From: Zantedeschia hybrid cultivar
Lineage: Eukaryota > Streptophyta > Magnoliopsida > Alismatales > Araceae
Direction of reading: 5' to 3'
Length of the DNA stretch: 64,000 nt
Assembly: GCA_030544215.1 (NCBI GenBank)
Contig: JARZZO010000008.1
Location: 19,670,614-19,734,613 of the forward strand
The notes under the pieces were generated by a model. The model saw nothing but the letters and a program-made list of their open reading frames with translations, was not told the origin of the DNA and did not search any database. Numbering within the stretch: position 1 is the stretch's first letter; every line of letters starts with the position of its first letter. This document shows positions 55,136 through 64,000 of this stretch, in pieces. The position numbers and the translations under genes are program-made.

Positions 55136-57250
55136 AACTCTTAATAATAAATAGATGATGGACTTGAGAAGATATTCTTGAAAATACTCTGTTTCTTTTC
55201 TCTCCACATGAGCTCCAAGTGTAGCAGGTAAGGTCATCTTCCACAGCTGAATTTCTTGCTTAACCGGACATAATCTGTCCCGATTCTCAGTAGGATTAAT
55301 GACAATTCCTTTTGGGTCGTCCATGGGAAAATTTTCCGCACATTATCAATAATTCCACACTGAAGAAAGATGTGCTTCTTGTTTTCTTGAAAGCTACCAT
55401 TAAAAATGCAAGTGGCTCTAATTCCTTCCTTAATCCACTTGAGGTTGTCATATATAGATAATCTCCCTAATGTCATGTTCCACGAAAGTGGTATGATTTT
55501 GATGGGCAGCTTCCGTACATGTTTATCCCAATTCACCCTTCGTCCTCGTTTACAGTGGACTTGAACAACTGACTTCACAGAGAATTTTCCACCAAGGTCC
55601 CACTTCCATACTATCACATCTCTTTGTCTTGGTTGAACAGCATTGTGATGGAGAATGGCATCAAAACCTAGGAATTCCTTCATTTCATCCTCCTGCAGAT
55701 TTCTATAAAAATTAATGTTCCAATAACCATATTGTCCTGAGTGAATCCAAGGTTCACTAACCTTCTTATTGGTTAAGTTGAAAATGTAGAAAACCTGGGA
55801 AAAATGTTCCTCAATGAGCTGTGATTCATTTATTTGTCTTCCCAAAGCCCAGAGCTCTGACCATTACTTAGCTGGATTCTAAAGGTTATAAAATTCGAAG
55901 TTGTCAAGGATACTCCACCAAATAGGAGACAAGGAGCTACTGGAAGAAGCCACCTCCTTCCAAAAGCCATTCCTCTGAAGGTATTTACTTCTGACAATTC
56001 GGAATTGCCAAGGACACTCCACCAAATAGGAGACTAGGTGCTATCGGAAGAAGCCACCTCCTTCCAAAAGCCACTCCTCTGAAGGTATTTGCTTCTGATA
56101 ATTCTAGCCCAAAAGGAGTGTTCTTCTCTATCAACTCTCTGCAAATACTTAGTCAACAATGCATTGTTCAAAGATAGAATTGGAGTTAGTCCGAGACGTC
56201 CTTCCCTCTACAGTACGAACATATTTTCTGCCAATATTGTGTCATCCCTCTTGTTAGGTCCTTTAGCTTTCCGAAAGAAAGCAGCTCTAATGAATTCCAA
56301 TTTGAGACACATTCATTTTGGGTTTTGAAAAATATATAGGAAATAGATGGCTAGACTTGACCAAACTATTTTGGAGAGAATCGACCCACCTCCAGCTGAC
56401 AGAAGCTTTCCTTCCGTAACGAGAGTATTCCAAGAATTACATTAGTTCCTTCGGTCAATCGCAGACCCAACTATGTGATGGGAAAGAGGTCCATGTCACC
56501 CCCAAGACCTGTGCAATCTTTTAGCTTTTTTTAGTCCTGTCACAAACATCCTAACAAGGTCACCTTTAGGAAATTTTATTTTCAGCGCTGTGACATCTTC
56601 AAGAAGTTTGTGTATAATTTTTAAATGTATGATCTTTTGCTCCTCTGTGGTTGAAAACAATCTGCATTTTGAAGATGAGGAAAGAAGTCTAAATATTTGA
56701 TGTGAGACCCAAATATTTGATAGGAAAAGAGGTCCATGTTGCCCCCTGTGCATTGCATTCTTTGCCTTTTATCGTCTGTCACAAACATCCCAACAAGGCT
56801 ACTTTTAGAAAAAAATTATTTTCAGCCTTGTGACAACTTCAAAAAAAGAGAGTTAATGATCTTCTTCTCCTCTATGGTTGAGAACGAATTTGTATCGCCT
56901 GCTTATTGAAGATGTGTCATTTTCCTCTTCAAATCTTTTCACTTTAATGCCTTCAATGTGCCCTTCCACCTTAGTTCTCTCCCACGTCATACTGAGAACC
57001 TGACCAAGAAGGAGAAATAAAAGAGGGGGCAATGGATCTCCTTGTCTTAAATCCCTGGAACTCCCAAAAAATCCACAAGGCGTACCATTAACCAGAATAG
57101 AAAATTTGTCTGTCTCAATGCAATTCCTGCTCCAAATTATCCATTTTTCTTTAATCCCATTTGAAACATAACTATACGAAGCAACTCCGATTAACTCTGT
57201 CATAGGTTCTTTTCAGAATAAATTTTTAATATTAAACATTCCTTTCTCCT
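55136..57250 (-). pseudogene. Decayed LINE hosting the copia element
   Basis: On the minus strand from 57250 it reads a damaged motif A (YDRVN-like), then FSILVNGTPCGFFGSSRDLR and QGDPLPPLLFLLLGQVLS (motif B), a disrupted motif C (SRRYKFVLN where FADD is expected), and two direct copies of the segment after it (about 56480-56600 and 56720-56835). The connecting region follows, also with a 104-bp tandem duplication (55908-56011, 56012-56115: CTCCACCAAATAGGAGAC). The zf-RVT region is 55845-55234 (VIVWKWDLGGKFSVKSVVQV, LPIKIIPLSWNMTLGRL, ATCIFNGSFQENKKHIFLQC). It has lost its endonuclease. Its 3' end lies across the copia insertion near 46260-46462. Confidence 0.8.
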
Positions 57251-57373
57251 CTGGTGGGTACACTTTTCATGGCAAAGGTAACTTCTTTCCAGTGAGGTGT
57301 TCCCCTTGCATTGTCATCGCATATGGAACCCTCACATCATATCCTTTCCTCATCACCATGATTGTGGCCATGT
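57251..57373. other. Short unassigned segment
   Basis: The minus strand has an open run containing GTPHWKEVTFAMKSVPTRGE. I do not recognise it. It could be an older captured fragment or the far end of the LINE. Confidence 0.2.
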
Positions 57374-59319
57374 TTGGAACTTGACCTAGCTATCTCTCCT
57401 ATTGGATTAATTATTATTAAATCTTGTCGTTTTGGTCTTTTTGTTTTATTTGGAGAAATATAGGTCGGTTTTATGTATTTTATTTCTTGGACTATGAGAG
57501 TTTGGGATTAGTCCTCAGGGAGTCCGGGACTTCGGATCAGGCGAAGATCTGAGTATATGACCTATCTCCACTGACCTCGGTTAGTGTTAATTACATCGAG
57601 CAACCGCTCGACAACCCTTGATTAACCGTCCGTTGATGCCCTTGTAACATGCAATACTACTACTACAAGTAGCACATGCATATGAAGATATGTTTTAGGT
57701 TAAGCCCTTGGCCTCGCCCAAGTTTAGGATGGGTTTATAATCGGTTGGGAGGCTTTTTAAAAGGTTTTGGATTGACTCCGAGTTATTTGGATTGATTCCA
57801 AGTATTTTAGACCCATAAGGGTATTTTTGTAATTATGTCAAGTTGGAGGCTATAGGGGTATTATGGTCACTTTAGTGTGTGAAGTGAGTTTTAATGATTT
57901 AGGAATGTTTCAAAACCTTAAGAGATATTTTAGAGTTATTTTAAGTGTGTTTAGGTTGTAAGGGTATTTTGGTAATTTTACCCAAAATTAGATTTTTAGA
58001 CTTAAAGTCTATTTTTATATTTTTATGAATTTTCTGGAATTTTCACTTATTTTTATTACATTGAGGGTATTTTAGTAATTTTATCCATCTTTTTAAAGTT
58101 TGGAGGATATTTTGGGCATAGGAGAGGTTTTGATACTTTTTAAGAATTTTTTGTGATTTTACATATTTTTATTATGGGTGAGGGTATTTTTTGTAATTTC
58201 TATTAAGTTCTGAGGGCATTTTGGTCATTTCGAGAATTTTATATGTTTTTAGATTTGGTTCTTTGTTTTTTACTAGTTTTTACTGAATTTTACTGATTTT
58301 TTTATTAATTTTATTGATTTTTATTAATTAATTGAGTATATGAAGGATATTTAAATTATGTTTTTGAGTTTATGTAATTTTCAGATTTGGTTTTCTGATT
58401 TTTACTGAGTGTTACTGGTTTTTTACTGAACTTTTCTGATTTTTATATTGATTTTTATTAATTCCCACAGAGTTTATTAATTAGTTAAGCATAAGGGGTA
58501 TTAAAGTCATTTTTAACTTAAGTATATTATTTTATGTCTCAATCTTTCATTATTGAGTTTTGATTATGAGTTCAGATTTAATTATGTGTAGGGGTGAGGC
58601 CAAGGATATTTTAGTATATTTAATTTTGTTCTTATGCTTTTTAATTAGTTATACAACTAATTAATAAATTAATTATGTATGTGAAAATATAATAACATAA
58701 TGTTACTTAAGTAATAGATTCATGAACACACATGCACACACATATGCTCAAAGAACAATATTGGTATTTCATTCATTATTTCTGCATAATCCTACCTTAT
58801 AGAACGGTGATTTTACAACATAAATTCGGTAGAGCTTCCCTTTGGAATAAACTTTAGGAAGAGAGCTCTCCGAGACGAAAAATCTCCTCCAAACGCAGCA
58901 AATCTGTGCGAAAGCATTTGGTTTGGTCTTCAAATGGGTAGAGTTTTCCCTTATAAACTTTGGGCCAAAATGGGCATGCCTTCTTCTTACCTCTTGGGGG
59001 GTATTTATAGGCTCAAAATTAGGCCCGGTGGGAGGTGCTACCGGGGAGGTTCATGGTGGGGGTACGGGGTACCAACCAGTTTTGAAGGTGGGGGTACCCA
59101 CCGGTTTGCTCTCCCCTCTCCTTTTTTCATTTTCTTTTTTTAAATTGAGAATAGAGAAAGAGAGGGGAGAGTGAGAGAAGGGGGTCCGGTGGCCACCCCC
59201 ACCGGTTCCCAACTGGTGGGGGGTGTCACTGGTTGGACCCCCGCCGGTTTGGAAACCGGTGGGGTGGGGGGGGGGGGGGCGGCTTCCCCTCCCCCCTTCT
59301 TTTAAAAAAGCTTCTAACA
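57374..59319 (+). mobile_element. Long LTR, second copy, 5' truncated
   Basis: It aligns with 15068-17376 in the same orientation and order: TTGACCTAG..ATCTCTCCTAT, the block CCACTGACCTCGGTTAGTG and CCCTTGATTAACCGTCCG, AT-rich GATTTTTACTGA repeats, TATA GGTATTTATAGG (59000-59011), the CCACCGGT segment, and a terminus TTCTAACA. The first 70 bp of the 15001 copy are missing. No internal domain or target duplication is visible, so solo versus fragment is undecided. Open frames at 58923-59426 are products of the GGTGGGGG repeats. Confidence 0.65.
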
Positions 59320-60502
59320 GGCCATTGCTTACTTTCGCAGTTAGGGCTTATTGGCTTTGTAGGGTTTTTTTTGAGAAGACTATCTACATGCGACACCTTA
59401 TAACCTTGTACATTTGACCTTGTCACAGTTGGCTTTCGTTGTTTCTTCTAGTGCTGCTGCCACCATTGTTGGTTTCCGTACTGCTGTCATCGCCCTCAGA
59501 GATTCTGTTTTCAACCTCCGCTATGTCGCTGGTTCATCTTAGTTCTTACCATTGGACATCATGAGCTTCTTTTGTTGGCCTCTCCTGTCCAAGTTGCCAT
59601 CATTGCTCTTGCCTTTGTCTTCCTCGTGGCTTTCCACCACTATTGTTGGCCTATGTTCAGCATAATAAGATTTTCTAGGTTTTGGATGGTTTAAAACAAG
59701 AATTTGAAATCCTTCGAGGACAGATTTTAAGTATGGATCCTCTTCCTTCATTTGAGCAAGTGTATTATAAGGTGTTAAGTGAAGAAAGTTGTTTGAAGGC
59801 TATGAATGATAGTAGTGGGTCCATTTCAGTTGGAGAGTCTTTGGCATTTGTTGATGTGGGATAGAAATTTTATAAAAGTGGTCTAGACAGCACAAGCACA
59901 AATATATGGTGGGGAAGATTTGTAGCCATTGTGGGTGAGAAAATCACACTCTTGATGACTGCTTGGATCTACATCTAAAAAAAAAGCCACTTAAGTTTCA
60001 GAAGGGGAAAAAGGGACAACAAGCTAAGGGGTATGTTTCTGCTGCCCATTTGTAGCTCCCAACCAATTCCTCCTTCGGATCAAGGTTCGTCTAGTTCTTT
60101 AGGTTCAATTCTTCAAGGATTGACCTTACATGGCATTGTTCAACTGCAGCAGTTGCTTTCACAGCTTCGCTCTACTCCTATCACTTCATTATCCCTTCCT
60201 CTTCAGTCAGGTACTGTTGGTATTGCAATGATTGCCTCTACCCGTCCTGTTCCCTGTCCCTTGGGTTATATACTTGTGAGCAAGAGATTACATGACTGGT
60301 ATTTCTAACTTGTTATTCCTTGGCCTCAGGACAAGACAAAGTGACGTCACTCATGAGCCACGATTGTCCTCTACACTTCATGTCCTTATATTGTCTTTGA
60401 AGCTTCTATCAGTTAGTAGTATCATGAAGGGTCTAAGGGCTTTAAGCCGGAGGTCTCTACTACTTTGAGCTTGGAGTAGGAAATTGCTCTCCATTGTGAA
60501 GC

Positions 60503-61145
60503 TATAACGACCCAATCAACTAACTGGCCCAACAACTGTGCTAGTTGGCAAACTTCTTAGAAAGGTCACCCATTCTGGGACCTCTCCCAACCAAGCACGC
60601 CTAACTTCATAGTACTTTCCAATTCGAGCTCCAAAAAATGACTAGTCGGTGTTGTTGGTAGTCAATTGATTTAATCTATTTAACATATTCTTATACGGGG
60701 TGTTACAATTTACCTCCTTAAAGGCCTTATGTCCTCGTCAGGACTATATTACACATAACTCAGAATCTAGTCACCTCCAAGTGATGTGGATTTTTAGAGG
60801 TTCTTAAGCCTACCAACACTGCTGTCACTGTCTACAGAGTTACACTCCCTTGTAGGATCAATGGGGAAACTAGGCCCTGAGATGTACAGTAGGTCTCAGT
60901 GAGGTGTTTACACCACGAGGACAACTATTATGATACCATTTGTAACGATCCAATCATCTAACTGACACAACAACTGTGTTAGTTGGTAGACTTTCCAAGA
61001 AGGTCACCCATCTTGAGACTTCTCCCAACCGAGCACGCTTAACTTTGGAGTTCTTTCCAACTCGAACTCTGAAAAATGACTAGCCAGTATTGTTGATAGT
61101 CTATTGATTTAGTTTATTTAACATATTCTTATACGGGATGTTACA
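60503..61145 (-). mobile_element. Complete Cassandra retrotransposon, TSD GAAGC
   Basis: LTRs at 60503-60707 and 60941-61145 are each 205 bp, start T(G/A)TAACGA and end GTTACA. They contain the complement of a 5S rRNA segment (AGGTCACCCAT, GCACGCTTAACTTTGGAGTT). Exact 5-bp duplications GAAGC flank it (60498-60502, 61146-61150). On the minus strand the primer site TGGTATCATAA (60938-60928) touches the 5' LTR and AAGGAGGTAAAT (60719-60708) is the purine tract. The 233-bp internal domain has no protein. The first base pair of the left LTR has mutated (TATAAC). It sits inside the decayed copia and so is younger than it. Confidence 0.93.
60545..60600 (-). other. 5S rRNA-derived segment in Cassandra LTR
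   Basis: The complement of plant 5S rRNA is recognisable around AAAGGTCACCCATTCTGGGA and CAAGCACGCCTAACTT; a second copy lies at 60985-61045. In real 5S genes this covers the internal control region for RNA polymerase III. It is too diverged and incomplete to be a 5S gene. Confidence 0.8.
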
Positions 61146-63654
61146 GAAGCTACCAAAACCACACACCAACGGCTGAGGGAAACCCACTTGTGGTATTCCC
61201 CTCTTGGCCACCTTTCTTTTCTATCCTGTTGTGTCTTATATCCTTTGTTGTTTTGTCAAATAAATCTTGAGTCAATACGTTGTCATGTTTACCCATTGGC
61301 AAAACGATGTCGTGCTCAATTCCAACCTAATGAATAAAAGTTTAGCACCTTTTGAGACCTATATTCTGATGTCTAGGCCCCTCCCTTGTTCTGTTTCTTG
61401 ATGTTTGTCGCTAGTTTGTGAATTTTATTGACGATTATACTCACTGCCCTTAGTTATACTTGTTGAAATCTTGATTTGAAGTCCCATGGGTGATACAAGT
61501 GTTTTGCAACATGATTGAAAATCTGTTTAGATACAAAATCAAATTCTTCCGATCCGACAATGCAAAAGAGTACTTTGGAAAAAAATTGAATGTTTTCCTG
61601 TAAAATAAGGGAAGTCTCCATGAATCTTCGTATGCTTAACATTACAGTAGAATGGGTTGACCAAAAGGAAAAATTGTTACCTTTAGGAGATTGCTCAAGC
61701 CTTTTTGTTTCAGCATCATCTACCCAAAATATTTTGCGTGGAAGCTATCTTGGCTGCAGCATATATCATGAATAGAATGCCATCTCATGTTCTTGGTTAA
61801 AGTGCTCCCATTTCCCTCTTGTGTCTAGGCCGTTCCATGTTTTCTCTTCCACTTAGAGTTTTTGGGTGTATATGCTTTATCCATTGTTTGCAGCCTGGCA
61901 CTCTTATGCTTGACCCTCGTGCCATCATGGGTGTTTTCTTGGGTTACTCTCCCTCTCAAAAGGGGTAGAAGTGCTTCGACCCCAAGACCGGGAGAAGTAT
62001 GTTCTTAAGGATTTCACATTCAGTGAGTCTAAGTCCTACTTCACTTCCCCTAATCCTTCCCAAGGGGAGACCTCTCCTACTTAGGATAGTTCACCTCTTG
62101 TATTTTGTACATCGTCACCACCTGTTGTAGTTGGATTACTTTCAGAAGTTGGTGCTCGTGATGGTGCTGGTGCAACTAAAGAGTTAATCACTTACTCCCA
62201 TCGGGAAAAGGTAATAGCGGATCCTCTTATGGATGGACCTTCCCATAAGGTTGTTGTATCTCCAGGTTGTTTAGCTCTTGAGCCTGATGATCTTGATCTT
62301 CCACTTGCACTTCAAAAAGGCATTCATGGGTGTACAAAACATCCCAATCTCTCAGTTCATCACTTAATTCTCACATTTCACCCTCATATTTTTCTTTTGT
62401 TTTGGCTCTCTCCACTGCTTCTTTGCCTCGTTCGTTTAGAAAAGCTGTGAAAGACACTAAGTGGCAGCTTGCAATGGAGCAGGAGATGTGTGCTTTACAA
62501 AAAAGAAAAGTCAAACCTTGGAATTAGTGGATTCTTTGATGGGGAAAAGGTTGGTGGGCTCCAAGTGGGTGTTCACCATCAAATGTAAATCTGATGGGTC
62601 GTTGACAGGTACAAACCAGGCTAGTTGCCAAAGGCTTTACACAAACATATGGTGTGGACTATGTGGAGAGACATTTGCCCCCATAGCAAAGAAAATTAGG
62701 GTTGTCATTCACTTGCTGTCCAATACTCTTAGAACTTGTTTCAGCTTGATGTTAAAAATGTCTTTCTCAATGGGGATTTGTAGGAAGAACTATAATGCAG
62801 CATTCTCCGGGGTACAATATATTTTTAAAAGGCATTATATGGCCTGAAACAGTCCCCTCGGGCCTGGTTTGAACACTTTTGCCTTGGTATGATTTGTTTC
62901 AGTTATGTCTAGAGTAATGCTGATTACACTCTGTTTGTTAAGTGCATAGGTTGCTAAGTTTCTCTTCTCATTGTATATGTTCATGATGTGAAGAAACGGG
63001 GTCAGCGGAAATCAATCTCAGAAAGAAGCTCACCATCTACGCTCATGGTGATATTTATGTCTGTTAGCGGAAATATGCATTGGATTTACTTGAACAAACG
63101 AGGAAGTTAGGGTGTCGTCCACCTTTTACTCCTATTGAGGTCAATCAACAGTTGACCAGCGTTGATGGTGAGCTTCTTTCTGAGATTGATAAGGGTTGTT
63201 ACCAGCAGTTGGTTGGTTGGTTGTTGTACATGACACTCACCCGGCCCGACATCACCTATTTTGTGAGTGTTGTCAGCCAATGTATGCATGCTCCCTGAGC
63301 GCCTCACCTACAAGCTATGGATAGGATTCTAGGGCACGTCAAAACCTCTAATGGCAAGGGTCTTCTATTCACCAAGTCTACATCACTCCTCCATGAAGGA
63401 TTTGTTGATGCCGACTGGGCTTGGTTCCAAGGAGGATTGACGGTCTACTTCTGGTTATTGTGTTTTCCTTGGGCGGAATTTGGTCACATGGCATAGCAAA
63501 AAGTAGTGTATGTGGCTGGTTTAGTGCTGAGGCTGAATACCGTGCCATGGTGCATGAGCTATTGTTACAGGATATTGGTTTGCATATTGAACTTTCCCAA
63601 AAATTGTATTGTGATAAAAAGGCTGCCATGAAGTTCTATTTTGAATGAAGCAGG

Positions 63655-64000
63655 GAAAGAAATAAGGATTGCTTATCAAGCTAGATTTCAGTAAGGCATA
63701 TGATAGGGTTTCTTGGCAATGTTTATGGCAGGTTATGTTACTCCACCAATTTTCTGTGCAGTGGATTGAAGTCTTGAAAGATTGTCTTTCAACTGTTTCA
63801 TTCTTCATGATCATTAATGGTAATATTATTGGGTTTTTCAACAGCTTGAGGGGCCTCCGACAAGGGGATCCTCTTCCCCCTATCTTTTCATTAAGCAAAC
63901 TTTGCAAGAAGGCAGGGCGTGCAGGATGGATAAAAGGAGTGATAGTCCTAAGGACACCGGTGACTATTTCTCGTATACAATATGCAGGCGACCCTCTAAT
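63655..64000 (+). pseudogene. LINE RT fragment, runs off the right edge
   Basis: It starts abruptly after the copia RNase H and reads, with one early frame problem, LIKLDFSKAYDRVSWQCLW (motif A), FFMIINGNIIGFFNS, LRGLRQGDPLPPIFSL (motif B) and, at the end, ISRIQYAGDPLI (FADD region altered to YAGD). It is a different LINE family from the 23449/40900 group (KLDFSKAYDR rather than KLDFEKAYDR). The 5' end looks truncated; the remainder is outside the window. Confidence 0.82.

Larger units (their letters stand above)
59440..63650 (+). pseudogene. Decayed Ty1/copia element (gag to RNase H)
   Basis: gag: FEILRGQILSMDPLPSFEQV (59700) and a knuckle region near 59925-59985 (CSHCG..NHTLDDC, with one stop). 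Then a Ser/Gln-rich linker (QLQQLLSQLRS, 60140). A complete Cassandra interrupts it at 60503-61145. Integrase remnants: FFRSDNAKEYFGKKL (61545) and the GCVCFVH..KLDPRA-type end (61860-61990, KCFDPKTG). RT: FRKAVKDTKWQLAMEQEMCA (62430), VGSKWVFTIKCKSDGSLT, AKGFTQTYGVDYVETFAPIA across two frames, and RNase H from DLLEQTRKLGCR (63080) through TRPDITYFVSVVSQCMHAP and AEAEYRAMVHELL to about 63640. The YVDD motif is not preserved (FVHDVKK near 62980). It has frameshifts throughout, and no LTR was identified. Confidence 0.82.

Noticed and set aside
57251..57373. Possible exon on the minus strand
   Set aside because: Short, no splice-site pair, no recognisable family; kept only as an unassigned segment.

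Overview
This is repeat-dense nuclear DNA from a flowering plant. The plant assignment rests on L1-clade LINEs with CCHC ORF1, endonuclease/RT and zf-RVT regions, Ty1/copia and Ty3/gypsy (chromodomain) relics, two Cassandra elements with 5S rRNA-derived LTRs, and exons of a starch/glucan phosphorylase. The species is not determined. Very long TE-filled introns are typical of large plant genomes.

The only host coding sequence I can support is two short exons of an alpha-glucan phosphorylase on the + strand. Exon A is 10412-10512 and exon B is 38410-38501. They join in frame across consensus GT/AG sites, so 10513-38409 reads as one intron of about 27.9 kb. No further exon was found, so everything after 38501 (over 25 kb) and perhaps everything before 10412 may also be intron. 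On this reading most of the window is one gene's introns filled with nested transposons.

Layout. 1-2260: Ty3/gypsy chromovirus 3' end and LTR-like sequence. 3292-6810: non-autonomous LTR element (- strand) carrying two hAT-like insertions (3607-5002 and 6068-6263). 8732-9043: a 312-bp TRIM. 10412-10512: exon A. 11459-11920: Mutator-like MITE. 12120-12660: LINE relic. 12904-13267: fresh 180-bp tandem duplication. 13493-14214: Cassandra. 15001-17376: long LTR. 17377-22860: decayed - strand LINE, interrupted by a + strand LINE (20158-22230) that itself holds a hAT-like MITE. 23449-29198: nearly complete - strand LINE with a 16-bp target-site duplication (TSD). 29211-33358: 4.15-kb solo LTR with internal AT-rich arrays. 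34009-36151: Mutator-like element with about 400-bp inverted repeats. 36155-37090: LINE relic. 38410-38501: exon B. 39253-45791: - strand LINE interrupted by a + strand LINE (40900-45293). 46463-55130: Ty1/copia element with both LTRs, holding a LINE and a MITE and itself sitting in a LINE (55136-57250). 57374-59319: second long LTR. 59440-63650: decayed + strand copia with a complete Cassandra (60503-61145). 63655-64000: LINE RT fragment running off the end.

Many insertions can be ordered because I could locate TSDs and confirm that excision restores the reading frame or repeat of the interrupted host. All TE genes seen are broken. The most interesting observations are the giant phosphorylase intron, a stem-loop at the 3' terminus of six separate LINEs, a small hAT-like MITE family whose interior is a degenerate GC-rich array, and the 4.15-kb solo LTR.
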